Part shown: positions 51,891-63,440 of the stretch, in pieces | Layout of the letters: each line of letters starts with the position of its first letter | How positions within the stretch are numbered: position 1 is the first letter of the stretch | NCBI GenBank assembly: GCA_021209875.1 | Contig: JAGYVD010000001.1 | Coordinates: 5,146,001 to 5,210,000, forward strand | Direction of reading: 5' to 3' | Length of the DNA: 64,000 bases | Source of the DNA: Rosellinia necatrix | Lineage: Eukaryota > Ascomycota > Sordariomycetes > Xylariales > Xylariaceae | The notes under the pieces: generated by a model | Told to the model about the DNA's origin: nothing | Databases searched by the model: none | The model's input: only the letters and a program-made list of their open reading frames with translations | Program-made: the position numbers and the translations under genes

Positions 51891-54800
51891 TTTGCGCCGC
51901 CTGCCTGCTTTTGTTTTTGCTTTACGCTTTTTTTAATAAAAGATGTTTTATAGTTTGTAAACTTTGTTTATATAAAAAAAAACAGCTAAATAAAAGTTTA
52001 CTGCTTTTTTATAAAAACTTAAGCTTATTAAGCTTTAATATAGTTTTTATATATTAATATACGTAATTTTTTTTTTAAACTAATAATTGTTTATATATTT
52101 TTTTTTTTTTTTTTATTAACAAGTTTTTATATGCAACAAAATATTAAAAATACTATCGCCGCTGCTTTTTTTTATAATATTTTGTTTTAAATAATAGTTT
52201 TAAACGTTTTTATAAATATTTAAGTTAAATTTATTTATTATAAAAACTATTTTTAAGTTTTTAATTTAAAACTAAAAAGTTTAATGTTTAAAATATATAT
52301 AAATAAACTATATAATAGCTGCTGCTATAATTAAAAAGCTTTATTTAATTTATATTATTAAATTTTTAGTTTTTAAAAATGCTTACGTTTTTATATTTAA
52401 CGCTTATATAAAACGCGATATTTTAATTATAGCTAAAAAAAAAAAAAAATAAATAAATTTGTTTTTTGTTTTTTTATGTTTTGCTTTTTATATATAAATA
52501 ATATAAAAATAAAAATATAGTTTATATAAACATAAAAATAAAATATAGCTTGTACGTAGTTTTTTTCGTGCGTAAAAAAAAAAAAAAAAAATAACTTTTA
52601 ATTTTTTTTTTTTTTATAAAAATAATTAATTATTATATATAAATAAAAATATAAAACTTAAAGTTTATTATATTAATTTATTTATAAACTATAAATTTTA
52701 AGCTTTATTAGTTTTAATTAAAATTAAACTTAAAATATATAACAGCTAACTATTATATATATTATTATTATATTATTAAAGCTTGTTTTTAAAAAGTTAA
52801 ATTTTTAATAATAATTATATATTTTTTATATAAATAAAATAAAGTTTAAGCTATTATTATATAAAAAATAAAAATATTTAAAAATAAAAAATAATAAAAA
52901 ATAATAAAGTTTAAAGTCTATAATATTTTTTATAAACTTTAAACTTTATAAGCTTTAACTAAAAATTAAACCTAAATTATATAATAATTAAATATAATAT
53001 ATATTATTACTACATTATTAAAGCCTGTTTTTTAAAAAGTTAGGTTTTTAATTATATTTATATTTTTATTATATAATAAAATAAAATTTATATTATTATT
53101 ATATAAAAAATAGCGTTTATTATTATATAAATTTTATTTTTTATTATTTTTATTTTTAATTTATTTTATATATATTTTAATTTATATAATTAATTTATTT
53201 ATAAATACTAGGTTTTTAAAGCTTAATTTAGCTTTTATTTAATAAATATGTTTGCTAGGTTGTTAGTATTATTAATTTATTATATTTTAAAGATTTTTTT
53301 TTTATATAATTTTAAAGCGATATAATATTTATTATTAAACGTTTTTTATATTATATTTAGCTTAATTAAACAGTTATATAATAATTTTAAATTTAAGCAT
53401 AAAACTGCTAGGACTAAAAAACGTTTAAAATAGCTAAAATTTTTAGATCATTATATATAAAGCTATTATATTATTAAATTTATTAATTATATTATATAGC
53501 TTATTTATTAAAACATTTTAAATAATTTTTTATATTTGCTAAAGTTTTAATATATAATATTTTTAGTTATTTTAAAATTTAACTTTTTTTTATATAATGT
53601 TTTATTATTAATATAATAAAAATCTAAGCTAAAACTTATATCGGTATTATTTATAAAAATCCGTTAATAAAAATAAACAGTTTTATATATATTAGGTCTA
53701 ATAATATAAAAATTAAATTTTGCTTAAAATTATTTATTTATTATTAGATCTTTTAGTTTAAGTTTTTAATATCGTCTAAAGCTGGATTAGTTATTTAAGC
53801 AGCTATTAATAAATTATATAAAACTTCTGGTTAATATATACTACTAATATAAGCTTTTTTAGCCCGCTATAAAATATAGTTTTAAGCAGTTTTTATTATA
53901 TAAAAGTTAACTTAAGTTAATTATTTGCTTTATTTTTTATATTAAAGTTATATTTTTTTATATAATAATATAATTTAGCTGTTATTAAATTTAATTAAAT
54001 GTTTTAATTAAAATTTTTTTTTTAGCTTTATATAAAAGTTAGCTTGTTTTAGCTTATATTTTTTTTTAAAAATTTAATATAATAAAACTAAATATATTAT
54101 TTATTTATAGGCCAGTAATACTAAAATTTTTAGTTGTTTTATTATATATAATAAATATAAATTATATATAAATATAAATATATTTAATTATTTTTAATAA
54201 TATTAATAATAAGTTTTAAACTAATATAATTTTAATTTTGTTAGTTTATATAATAATTATATAATTTTAAAATTATTTTTTAAAATATTTTAGCTTAAAT
54301 TTACTAAATAGTTATATAAAAATCTTTTTGCTAGCTTATTTTTAATTATATATATATTTATATAATATTTTAAAGTTTGCTTAAAGTATTATAATTATAA
54401 ATTAGCAAAAGTTTAAGTGCTAGCAGCAGTTTTTAATTTATTTGCTAAATAATTAGAGATTATATAAATACTATTTTTTTCGGCGTTATTATATTTTTAT
54501 ATAATAAGTTTTAATTTTTATATAGTTAGGTTGTTTTTTTTTTTTTTTATATAAATCTGGATTTAAAATTCAAGCTTTATTATATTTAAATTTAATATAT
54601 TTAATAAACTAAAATACTTTTTATACAACAAAGTTGTTAATTTTAATTATATTTAATTTTTAAATAATATTTTTAATATAATAATTATACCGTTTTTCCG
54701 GAGCTTTATTATTAAAACGTATACCTGCTGTTTTTTTGCTGTTATAAAAATATTGTTTAGCTTTTATATAAATATAGCTTATATATTAGCATTTATAATA

Positions 54801-57800
54801 GTATTTTTTTAATTTGCTACGCTTTTATATAATAAATAATTAAACAGTTTAAAATATTTCTTATTTATTAGTTTATTATTTATTTATTATATAATAATAT
54901 AGTTTAATTTAAATATATTAAAATTATATCAGGCTATTAATTAAGTTAACAACTATATTAAATCTTTCGATTAATTAGATTTTATATAGCTTTTGCTAAT
55001 TTTTTTTTTTTTTTTATATTAAGATTTTGTTTTTTAAAAGTAGCAAAAATATGTTATATATAACTAAACTATTATGTTTATTAATCGCACGGTTGATTTT
55101 AACTTTGGCCCGTTTTTTGTGCAATATTTTCATAGCTTTTTTTATTGCTTCTGCTTTTCGTACGATATTTAATAAAAAGGGTAAATTTTGGTTAATTTTA
55201 AAGTATGTTTTAAATATTAACAGGGTAAGTATTAGTCCGTTTAAACCTGCAGTATTATTTAAAGCTTTAATTATTATTTATAAAATTAATTTTTGTTTTA
55301 TATAATATTTAATTTCTGTTTTTAATATGTTATATATATAGCGAAATAGTTTATATATTTATTTAATTTTGCTTATTACTTAATAAGCTTTAATAAACAT
55401 TATATAATATTATATATTAATTATTCTAGCTTAGTTTTAGAATTTTTTTAATAAAAAATTTATATTTAAGTTATATATAATATAGTTAGAAAGTTTTTAA
55501 TATATATTAATCTAATATTTATATAATGTTTTTTAAGCGTTACGCGTAAATATAAATTTTAAAAATGTTACAGCTTAAAATAATATTGCAGCATTAATAA
55601 TATAAAGCATTTATTTATTATTTATTTATATAGTATTAATTATAACTTTATAATTAAAATTATAGTTGTTTTTAATTAAAAATTTAAAACGTTTTAATAT
55701 TTAGTTATATAACTAGCAGTAATAACAGAACTTTTAAATTTTTTTAAAATTAAATAGTTTATATTATATTTTATATAATTTAGCAGCTTATATAATTTTT
55801 TATATAAAAATGTTTAAAACGGCAATATAAACGCTTTAGCTTTATTTTAATAAAATATGTTCTAGCTTTTTAAAAGTTTATATTAAAAATAAATGTTTTT
55901 ATTTATATATAATAAATATAGTTTTTTGTTTTATTATATAATAACGTTTTTATATTGTTAAAATAAGCTTATAAACAGTTTACGTTTTAAAAAAATAAAA
56001 ACAGTATTAAAATGTTTAAAATATAATATATTGTTATATTAAAAGCGTTTTTTATTTTAACTGTTTTAATTAATATAATAGTTTTTCTGCTTTTAAATTA
56101 TATAAAAATAATTTTTTTATTTATTTAGTTTATATATAAAAGTTTATTTAAACATATATTTTTAATTATATTTTGCTTACTATTAAATAATTAAAAATAT
56201 TTATATTTTATAGTTTATTTTAATATTTTATATAATATTAATTGCTTAATATAAATTAATTAAACAGGACATTTATTTTTAATTCTAGATATTTTTTCTG
56301 TTATATAATATATAAATATACTATTTATTAAAAACTAGGTTAATTATATGTTTTATTTATTATTAATTTCTTTTTATTATTGTTTAAGTTTAGTTTAAGA
56401 TATTTTTTATATTTTATAAAATATATTAAAAATTATTAAGCAATAAAAATAGTTAAAAATTATTTTATATAAGTTAAAATATATATTTTTATACGGGCTT
56501 TTTTTTAAAATATATAGTTTATTAATTAGCAGCCCGTTTTTTTATATATAAAACATTTTTTATTTATATAAACGCTATAGTTAAGCTGTTTTTTAAATTA
56601 TAAAAAGTTCTGTTATATATTAAGCTAGTTTAAAAGTCTACGTATACTTTTAAGTTAAAAAGCTTTTATATAATTGCTTTAGTTATATTTTTAGTTAATA
56701 AAATAAACGTTATTTATTTTTATATAAAATATTTTGTTTTATTTTTGTTTATAATTTATAAACATGCTTTTAAGTCGGCAAAAAAGCTTTTATATGTAAG
56801 TTTTTAAAATATAAAAGCTGTTGTTAATTTTAATATATTTTAGCATGTTTATGCAACAGTTATATTTAGCTGGATTTTATTTTAATAGCTTGCTTTTAAA
56901 ACTTGCTATATTTTTACTAGCTTAATAATTATTAGATCTAATGTTTTATATATAATTAAATTTAAATTGTTTTATTTTATTTATATAAAAATAATATTAA
57001 TTTAATCGGCTTAATATTAACTATAGTTTATATTTATATTAAAATAAATATTTATTATATAATAAATTTTATTTTAAGTTTTATTTAGTTTAATATTATA
57101 TATATAAAAGTTTTTAGCTGGACTTTTTAATATAGTTAGAAATATAACGTAATATTAATCTTTTATTATTTTAAGTTATTAATATAAGCTAATAAACAGC
57201 TGTGCTTTATTATATAATAAATTATATAGCTTGCTAAAATAGTTTTTTTTTTTATATTTTTAAAAAATAATATATTTATTAAAAAGTATATTTCTGTTTT
57301 ATATGTTCTAAAAAAATAAGTTAAAAATATATTTATTATAGTTAAATCAGGCGTTATATATATATATAATAATTATTTAAAAGTTTATAAAAGTAGTATA
57401 TAATAAAATATTTATAAACTAGTTAAAAATTAAATTTATGTTTTATAAATATTATATGTTTATTTATTAAATTAAAAATATATTTATATTTAATTATTAG
57501 TTATATAAATAATTTATTAGTTTTTTTTAAAGTTTAAAACATACGTTAAATATTAGTTTTAGTTATAACGTGTTAAATAATATTTTAAGCTATAAAATGC
57601 TTATATTATTTATATTTATATAAAGCTGTTAATTTAAAATAAATAAATTAAATGTTTATATAAACATTAATATAAATATAAACAAAAACGTTTTAGTTTA
57701 TTTAATATATATTGTTTTTATATAATTTATATAAGTTTAACTGCTTATATAAAGCTGTTGTTGCTATTAAATCGTATATTTTTTTTGTTTAATATATTAA

Positions 57801-58415
57801 GCAGCTTTTGCTAGACCAGCTTATAAAATTAGTTTTATATTTTATACGTTTATAGTTTAAAGTTTTTAACGTATAACTTTTATAATAGCTGGCCGGTTAT
57901 ATTTAAATATTTATATTTTAAAACATAGCAAGCTGCTTATATATTAAATATAATTAAAGTTGTAGTTGTAATATTAGGCTTTTATTTTTAATATTATATA
58001 TTAACAGCATTTTATATAATATGTTTATTAATTTTATAGTTTATTATAATTTTATTATATTATTTAATATTGTTGTATATAATAAAAGTTTTTTTATTAT
58101 GCAATTGTTTTAAAGTTATTGTAAAATACGTTAAAAATAAATAAACAAATAATAAGTAGTTTTATATAATTGTATATTATTGCTTTTTAATATTTAACTT
58201 TTATATTATAACTTTAAAATATAATAAAGCATATAAAGATATAAATATTTAAAATTAATTTTTTTTTAAGCTTTTGTTATATAAAAAATAACTTGTTTAT
58301 ATAAAGCAAAATTTTTAAAATATAATATAAGAACTTGTTCAAGTTTATTAAACTTTAGGCGCGCTTTATTTTTATTTTTGCTAATTTATAGTTGCGTTCT
58401 GCAACTACTAATTAA

Positions 58416-58731
58416 TATTAAATAAGCTTTATATATGCAATACATATATTATTTATACGTAAAACAAAATATAACTTCTTGTTATATAATATTTATTATA
58501 TTTAATTATTTTTCTATTTAAATAACTATTATATGTAGCATTATTTTAAGTTTTGCATAAGAATTCTGCTAGCGTACAACCTACTAAAATAACAGTAATA
58601 ATATAGCTTGTTTTACGTACAAAACATATACGCTGTATACATATACGTAACATGTACGCCATATGCTTATACAAAATATATGCACGTACGACAGCTGTGA
58701 GTAACTATAACCAATTGCTATAGTTCTAACA
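58416..58731 (-). repeat. right LTR, nested element (316 bp)
   Basis: The pattern is complementary to the left copy: its first 60 bases are converted to A/T, while its second half keeps CpG and C bases (CGTACGACAGCTGTG near 58685) and the intact CA end. Confidence 0.87.
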
Positions 58732-60051
58732 TTTAATATATATTAAATAAAAAACCAGATTATAAAAAACATATATATTAAATTTATAAAATTTATTAGC
58801 TGTTTAATTTAATATAATTTTTATAGCTTATATAAAAGTTATAGCTATTTAAATATAACTATATAATTTTAAAAACACTGCAAAAAATCTTTTAGTTATA
58901 AAGTTATATATGCAGCTATATAAAATAATATAATAATTTTATTTAAAAATTATAAAATTTATTAATATATTAAACTAGAAAAAATTAATAAAAATATAAT
59001 TAATTATTTAATAAAAATAAAAATTAAATAATATAAAAACAAGCTATTTTATATTTTTTTAAAAATAAAATTAATTATATAAAAATATAAAAAGTTTTAA
59101 ACTTTAATTATTTTTAATAGTATAATATTTTTTATAATAAAAGCTAAAACAGTTTAATTAAAAACTAATTAAAAACAAGCTTAAAAAAATAGTAAAAGTT
59201 TTAAAATATTATTATAAATAAAATTTTTTTTAAAAATATAAATAATTATTATTATATTTAATAGTTTAAATAAATTTAATAAAAATTTAAAAAACTTTTA
59301 TTTTTATAAAATAATTTAATTAAAAATATTAATTATTTTTTTATTAATAATATTATAAATAAAAATAATATTAATAATAATATAATATTTAATAATTAAT
59401 TATAAATAAAAACTAATAAATTAACTATAATAAAAATAAAAACTAAAAATTTAAAATTTTTGCTAAAAATATATAATAAAATAAAAAAATAATAAGCTGG
59501 CTAAAAATAATTAAAACTTTAAAAATTTTAAAAAAGTTTTAATAAAATAAAAAAACTTTAATAAATTAAACAAAATTTAAAAATTATATAAAAAAATATT
59601 AAATATAAAACTTTAAATTATAAACTATATAAAAAAATTTAAAAATTAAAAAAATAAAAAACTATAACTTAAAAATGCTAATAAATTTTTATTAATTATT
59701 AATATTTTTTAAAAAATAAAATTATTTTTAGCTAAAAAACCTTAAGATTTTTATTTAAAAAAATAATTTAAAGCTTTAAAAATAAATAAAATATATAGAT
59801 TATTTTAATTAAATAATTATTAAGTTATAAAAAATTTTATTTATATATTAAAAATTAAAAACTATTAAATAATTAAATTATAATTATAAAAATAATAAAA
59901 AATTACTTAATAAAAATAAAATAAATTAAAAAAACTTATAATATAAATTTAAGCTTTAATACTAGCTAAATAAAAAAAACATACTAATTATCTTAAAAAA
60001 ATAATAAAAAATTCCTTCTTGGCGGTGCTTGTGGTAGGATATTTGGCCGTG

Positions 60052-60159
60052 TGTAAAGTAGTCCGTACATATAGGACCTTAAACTATTCCACTTTTCACC
60101 CTAGCTTAGGAAATAGCTCCACAACAAATACAACATTATTCCTCATTCCAAACCTAACA
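60052..60159 (+). repeat. right 108-bp terminal direct repeat
   Basis: Its outer half keeps C bases (CCTCATTCCAAACC) that the left copy has lost. Its inner half is mutated G-to-A. Exactly the same length as the left copy. About 44 bp immediately inside it (60008-60051) also look unmutated. Confidence 0.8.
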
Positions 60160-60730
60160 GTACCCAGTACTTAATGTATGTATATACGCAGTACTTGCAT
60201 AGCATAATGATCCACAATAGCCCAGCTTGGCGCAAGTGACCAGATCACAGCACGGGCTGTCCCGCACAGTGGTAGGTACCTTTTTTTGTTTAATGCAATT
60301 CTGTACCACACGTCGCGTCTGTCACTCCAACCGCGTCTCCAATAACACTTACACGACACCACTAAAGTAAGTACCTCTGGCCGACCCTCTCCCAAGACAA
60401 CGCCAATAATACAATCTACCACAACCTACAACAACCTTTAAACCGCCGACCCAAGTTTACTACCGATCACATTTGTTTACCCCAAGTCTACTTTGAGAGC
60501 ATTTATAGTTTAATTCTTTCAGCAATTGGCCCCCATCCGCCCTGATATCTTCAACCGTCTCTCCTCTCTTTTTTTTTTTTTTGACCCCTCCGTCTGCTCT
60601 TGAAAGGACGTGATTGCCGACTCGCCTCAAGCCCTGAAAATCCAGACCCCGACTGGGAATCGCCATATTTATTCTTGCCTCATGAATCTGCCGTAGGACC
60701 TTAAACGCGAGCCTGGATACCTTTTCAATA
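60160..60730. promoter_or_regulatory. CDC45 promoter and leader
   Basis: Only about 570 bp separate the island edge from the CDC45 start. The stretch holds a GTAGGTACC motif at 60271-60279, a T15 tract at about 60568-60582 and C-rich leader sequence. No other gene is seen. Confidence 0.45.
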
Positions 60731-63440
60731 ATGTATCTGCCCCGCGACCTCATATCCAAACTCTACGTCCATCTGCAAAACACTCGGCATCCGCTCTCAC
60801 CCCCGGTCTTGATCCTTGTTGCCCTCGAACCAGACGCCCTCTGCGCTTGTCGAATCCTCACGAGACTCCTGAAGCATGATTACATACCACATAAAATACA
60901 CCCAGTAGCCGGCTATGGGGATCTTGAACGCGCCGGTCGGGAGCTTGTCGCTCCCATGATGGAGACACAGGGTGGAGGTGGAGGCGTCGTCATTTGTCTG
61001 GGGGTGGGTGGTATGGTTGATATGGGCACAATATTAGGCCTCGAGATTGAGGGCGAAGAGTCGAGCTTCAATGGCGTCGAAGTATGGTTAATCGACTCCC
61101 ATCGGCCGTGGAATCTCGCCAATGTCTTCGGTGGCTTTCCTCTCGAGCCGATTTCAGATACTGCCACGAGCTATCAATCGCGTGCTCCCAGCGGCGTTCT
61201 ATCTGGCCGTATACAGCGTTCCTATAAGCCTGGGAAGGGCGGCATCGTGGTTTTAGACGATGGCGATATTGAGGAGGGGCTAGATGCAGAACGAGATGCC
61301 TACTTGAGCTTGGTTGATATGCCTGATATTGAGGACGATGGTGAAGGATACGAGGATGGTAATTCAGAAAGCGAACAGGAGCCGGAGTCGGTGCCGGAAC
61401 CGGAACAAGAGGCGGAAACGCGACCCGGTCAGAAGCGAAAATCTTGGTCAGATCGTGATGCTGAGAGCAGTGACGATGATGATCGACCACGACAAAGGAG
61501 ACGGAGCAATTCGGTAAGAGCTGTGAGCGCCTGCCTCTCGTTACGAATATTGACGAATAGCATAGTCAACTCCGATCTCTGATTCGCCATCACGACCAGC
61601 GCAACGTCGGCTAGTGTCAATACAGGATGCCGGGATTTTTTCCGACGATGTGCATGATCCGCCCTCCGCGGCGCAACTCCCTAAAGCCCCATCTGCTCGT
61701 ACCCTGAGGAGGCGGCTTTTCAGAATGAAGCGCGAAAATGAAGGTATACTTCGAAAATACTACCGAATGGGGGCCTCCTATTCAGAGCCAATCTCTGCCA
61801 TGATCTACTCTCTGGCGTCAGAACTAGGCAGAGAGGATAACGATCTTCTATGGCTAACGATTGTCGGTGTAACTTCTATGGAATTGTATGGCCGGTCGTC
61901 CGCTGGGCTTGCTGTTACAGTGCGCAATTCCGATTCGAGGCCGACGAATGGCTGGATGGGCGTCCGGGGAGCTCGGATCAGACAACTTTTGAGGGATGAA
62001 GTACGGCGCCTCAACCCACCAGAGCTTGGATCCAAAGACACCAGAGTCATGGCTTCAGAAAGTGCCGGGGTCATTCCAACAACCGCTCGAAGCCCGGAAG
62101 ATACAAGCATTAGACTTTCGCCCGAACCAAAATTCTTGCTCATCAGACACTGGAGCTTATATGATAGCATGCTTCACTCCCCTTACCTTTTCTCACGACT
62201 GCGTATATGGAGCGACAGTGGCATAAAACGCTTACACAAGCTACTGGCCAAGATGGGTGTAAGCCTAGTTCAATGCCGACAAAGCTACACCCATATGGAT
62301 ATGGTGGTGAAGAAAGAGTTACGCACGAAGCTATTGAAATACGCCTCGCTATATAACCTGGACGACATGGTGCCTGCTGCGGAAACGGATGGTAGAGATA
62401 GAGCAGGAGCCAAAGATGGCTGGGGTTTTGTTCGAAGCTGGGGCTGGCGGGCCACACTTAGCGCACAGGATGTTGGAGTGGTGATCGGCGCCTTGCTTGA
62501 AGTGAGCAGGCACAGCACTGTGGTGGACGAGGACGGCCGTATACGCGCGAACCAAGCGCAAGAGGCCGAAGATGATGGCGGTGCCGCCGAAGCACAAGAA
62601 TGGGTCAGCCGGTTTTGGGAGGCCTATGATGCTCTTGAGAAGTAAGTTGTCATCTTTTCTAGTCCGGGCAGGATAGGAAGCTAATCTACGCTCAGTATCG
62701 ACGCTCTCAAGGCCGGCCTCCCCACAGCACAGTACCTCCATCGTGCCATCTTTCGCACGGGTACCTCGCTCATCGGCAAGCGACAGATCAAACACCTACA
62801 CGCCTTTCGTATGTGCGTTATCAAAGACGGTCCGGATGTTCCCCTCTTCACCCACCCAGCCGCGCTGACAAAACTGGCGCTCTGGATCGGCGAGGCTCTT
62901 ACGGAGCAAGAAAAAGACGCCAACGGAAAGCTAGCCTATGGTGGGCGGGGAACGCCTCTTGTAGTAGCGAGTTTGAATGAAAAGCGCGGTGTCTACGTCG
63001 TCGTCGGTACGGGCGGCGGCGGCGGCCCCGACCTCGCGTTCCTCGACCGCGAGGGCGCCAAGGAAAAGCAGGCCGCCAAGGAAGCCAAGGTGCAGGAACG
63101 GGAGCTTAAGCGTAAGAATAAGGAGAAAATCAGGGAGGAAAAACGCGCCGCTCGAGCCGCGGCAGGCAACGATGATGATAATGAGGGAGACGAGACAGAG
63201 TCGGAAGCCAGCGAGTCGGATTCGGATTCAGATTCGGACCCAGAGGCGGACGACGAACAAGAGCAGCGCAAAGATCGCGGCTACGGCCTCAATAAATTCG
63301 GTAGCGCCTTCCAAGATGTCGTCAATGAGACAAATGCTCGCGTGCGAATCGACAGCTTCGAGCACTGCGTGGTGGAGGTACGAAAGGAAGACCTTACCGG
63401 CTTCCTAGAGAGCCTAAGTATGAAGGCTGTGGTTGGGTAG
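60731..63440 (+). CDS. CDC45: DNA replication initiation factor CDC45
   Basis: Exons 60731-61513, 61566-62641 and 62696-63440 (introns 52 and 54 bp) give 867 residues, normal for fungi. Cdc45 joins Mcm2-7 and GINS to form the CMG replicative helicase. The N-terminus (MYLPRDLISKLY, then LVALEPDALCACRILTRLLKHD) and the VWLIDSHRPWNLANVFGG block are family hallmarks. A long acidic/basic disordered linker follows (about 190-275, Glu/Asp-rich then Arg-rich), then FRMKRENEGILRKYYRMGASYSEP and the C-terminal region containing HLHAFRMCVIKDGPDVPLF. A second insertion of charged repeats (KEKQAAKEAK, then Glu/Ser/Asp runs) sits before the conserved end. Both splice junctions keep the frame; the first uses a GTAAGA donor, the second GTAAGT. 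Confidence 0.94.

Larger units (their letters stand above)
51155..58731 (-). mobile_element. nested RIP-degraded LTR retrotransposon, about 7.6 kb
   Basis: LTRs at 51155-51468 and 58416-58731 align end to end with mostly transition differences; the less mutated copy of each end shows TGTTGAATGGG at the start and TTCTAACA at the finish. A perfect 5-bp target duplication, TTTAA, flanks it (51150-51154 and 58732-58736). It therefore inserted into the already present 21.7-kb host repeat. The interior is AT-rich with no surviving pol motifs. The T-rich plus strand and the T12 tract just inside the left LTR suggest minus orientation. A stretch at 58389-58408 (AGTTGC and GCAACT arms) next to the right LTR could be a primer-binding-site remnant. 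Confidence 0.88.
38489..60159 (+). mobile_element. 21.7-kb RIP island bounded by 108-bp terminal direct repeats
   Basis: Both ends carry the same 108-bp sequence (38489-38596 and 60052-60159), starting TGTA and ending CTAACA (CTAATA on the left). They differ by about 15 transitions and no transversion I can find. The four bases outside each end are GTAC, a possible target duplication. The bounded sequence is extremely AT-rich and without genes. Subtracting the nested element at 51155-58731 and the insertion at 44569-44832 leaves about 13.8 kb, long for one LTR element, so further unrecognised insertions are likely. Plus orientation is suggested by the A-rich plus strand and a G/C-holding stretch just inside the left repeat (38603-38613) that could be a primer-binding site. 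Element class cannot be told. Confidence 0.65.

Noticed and set aside
38489..60159. The large island as a centromere or a Starship giant element
   Set aside because: Length and AT content alone do not show centromere function. No tyrosine-recombinase captain or cargo genes are visible, and the terminal direct repeats point to repeat insertions.
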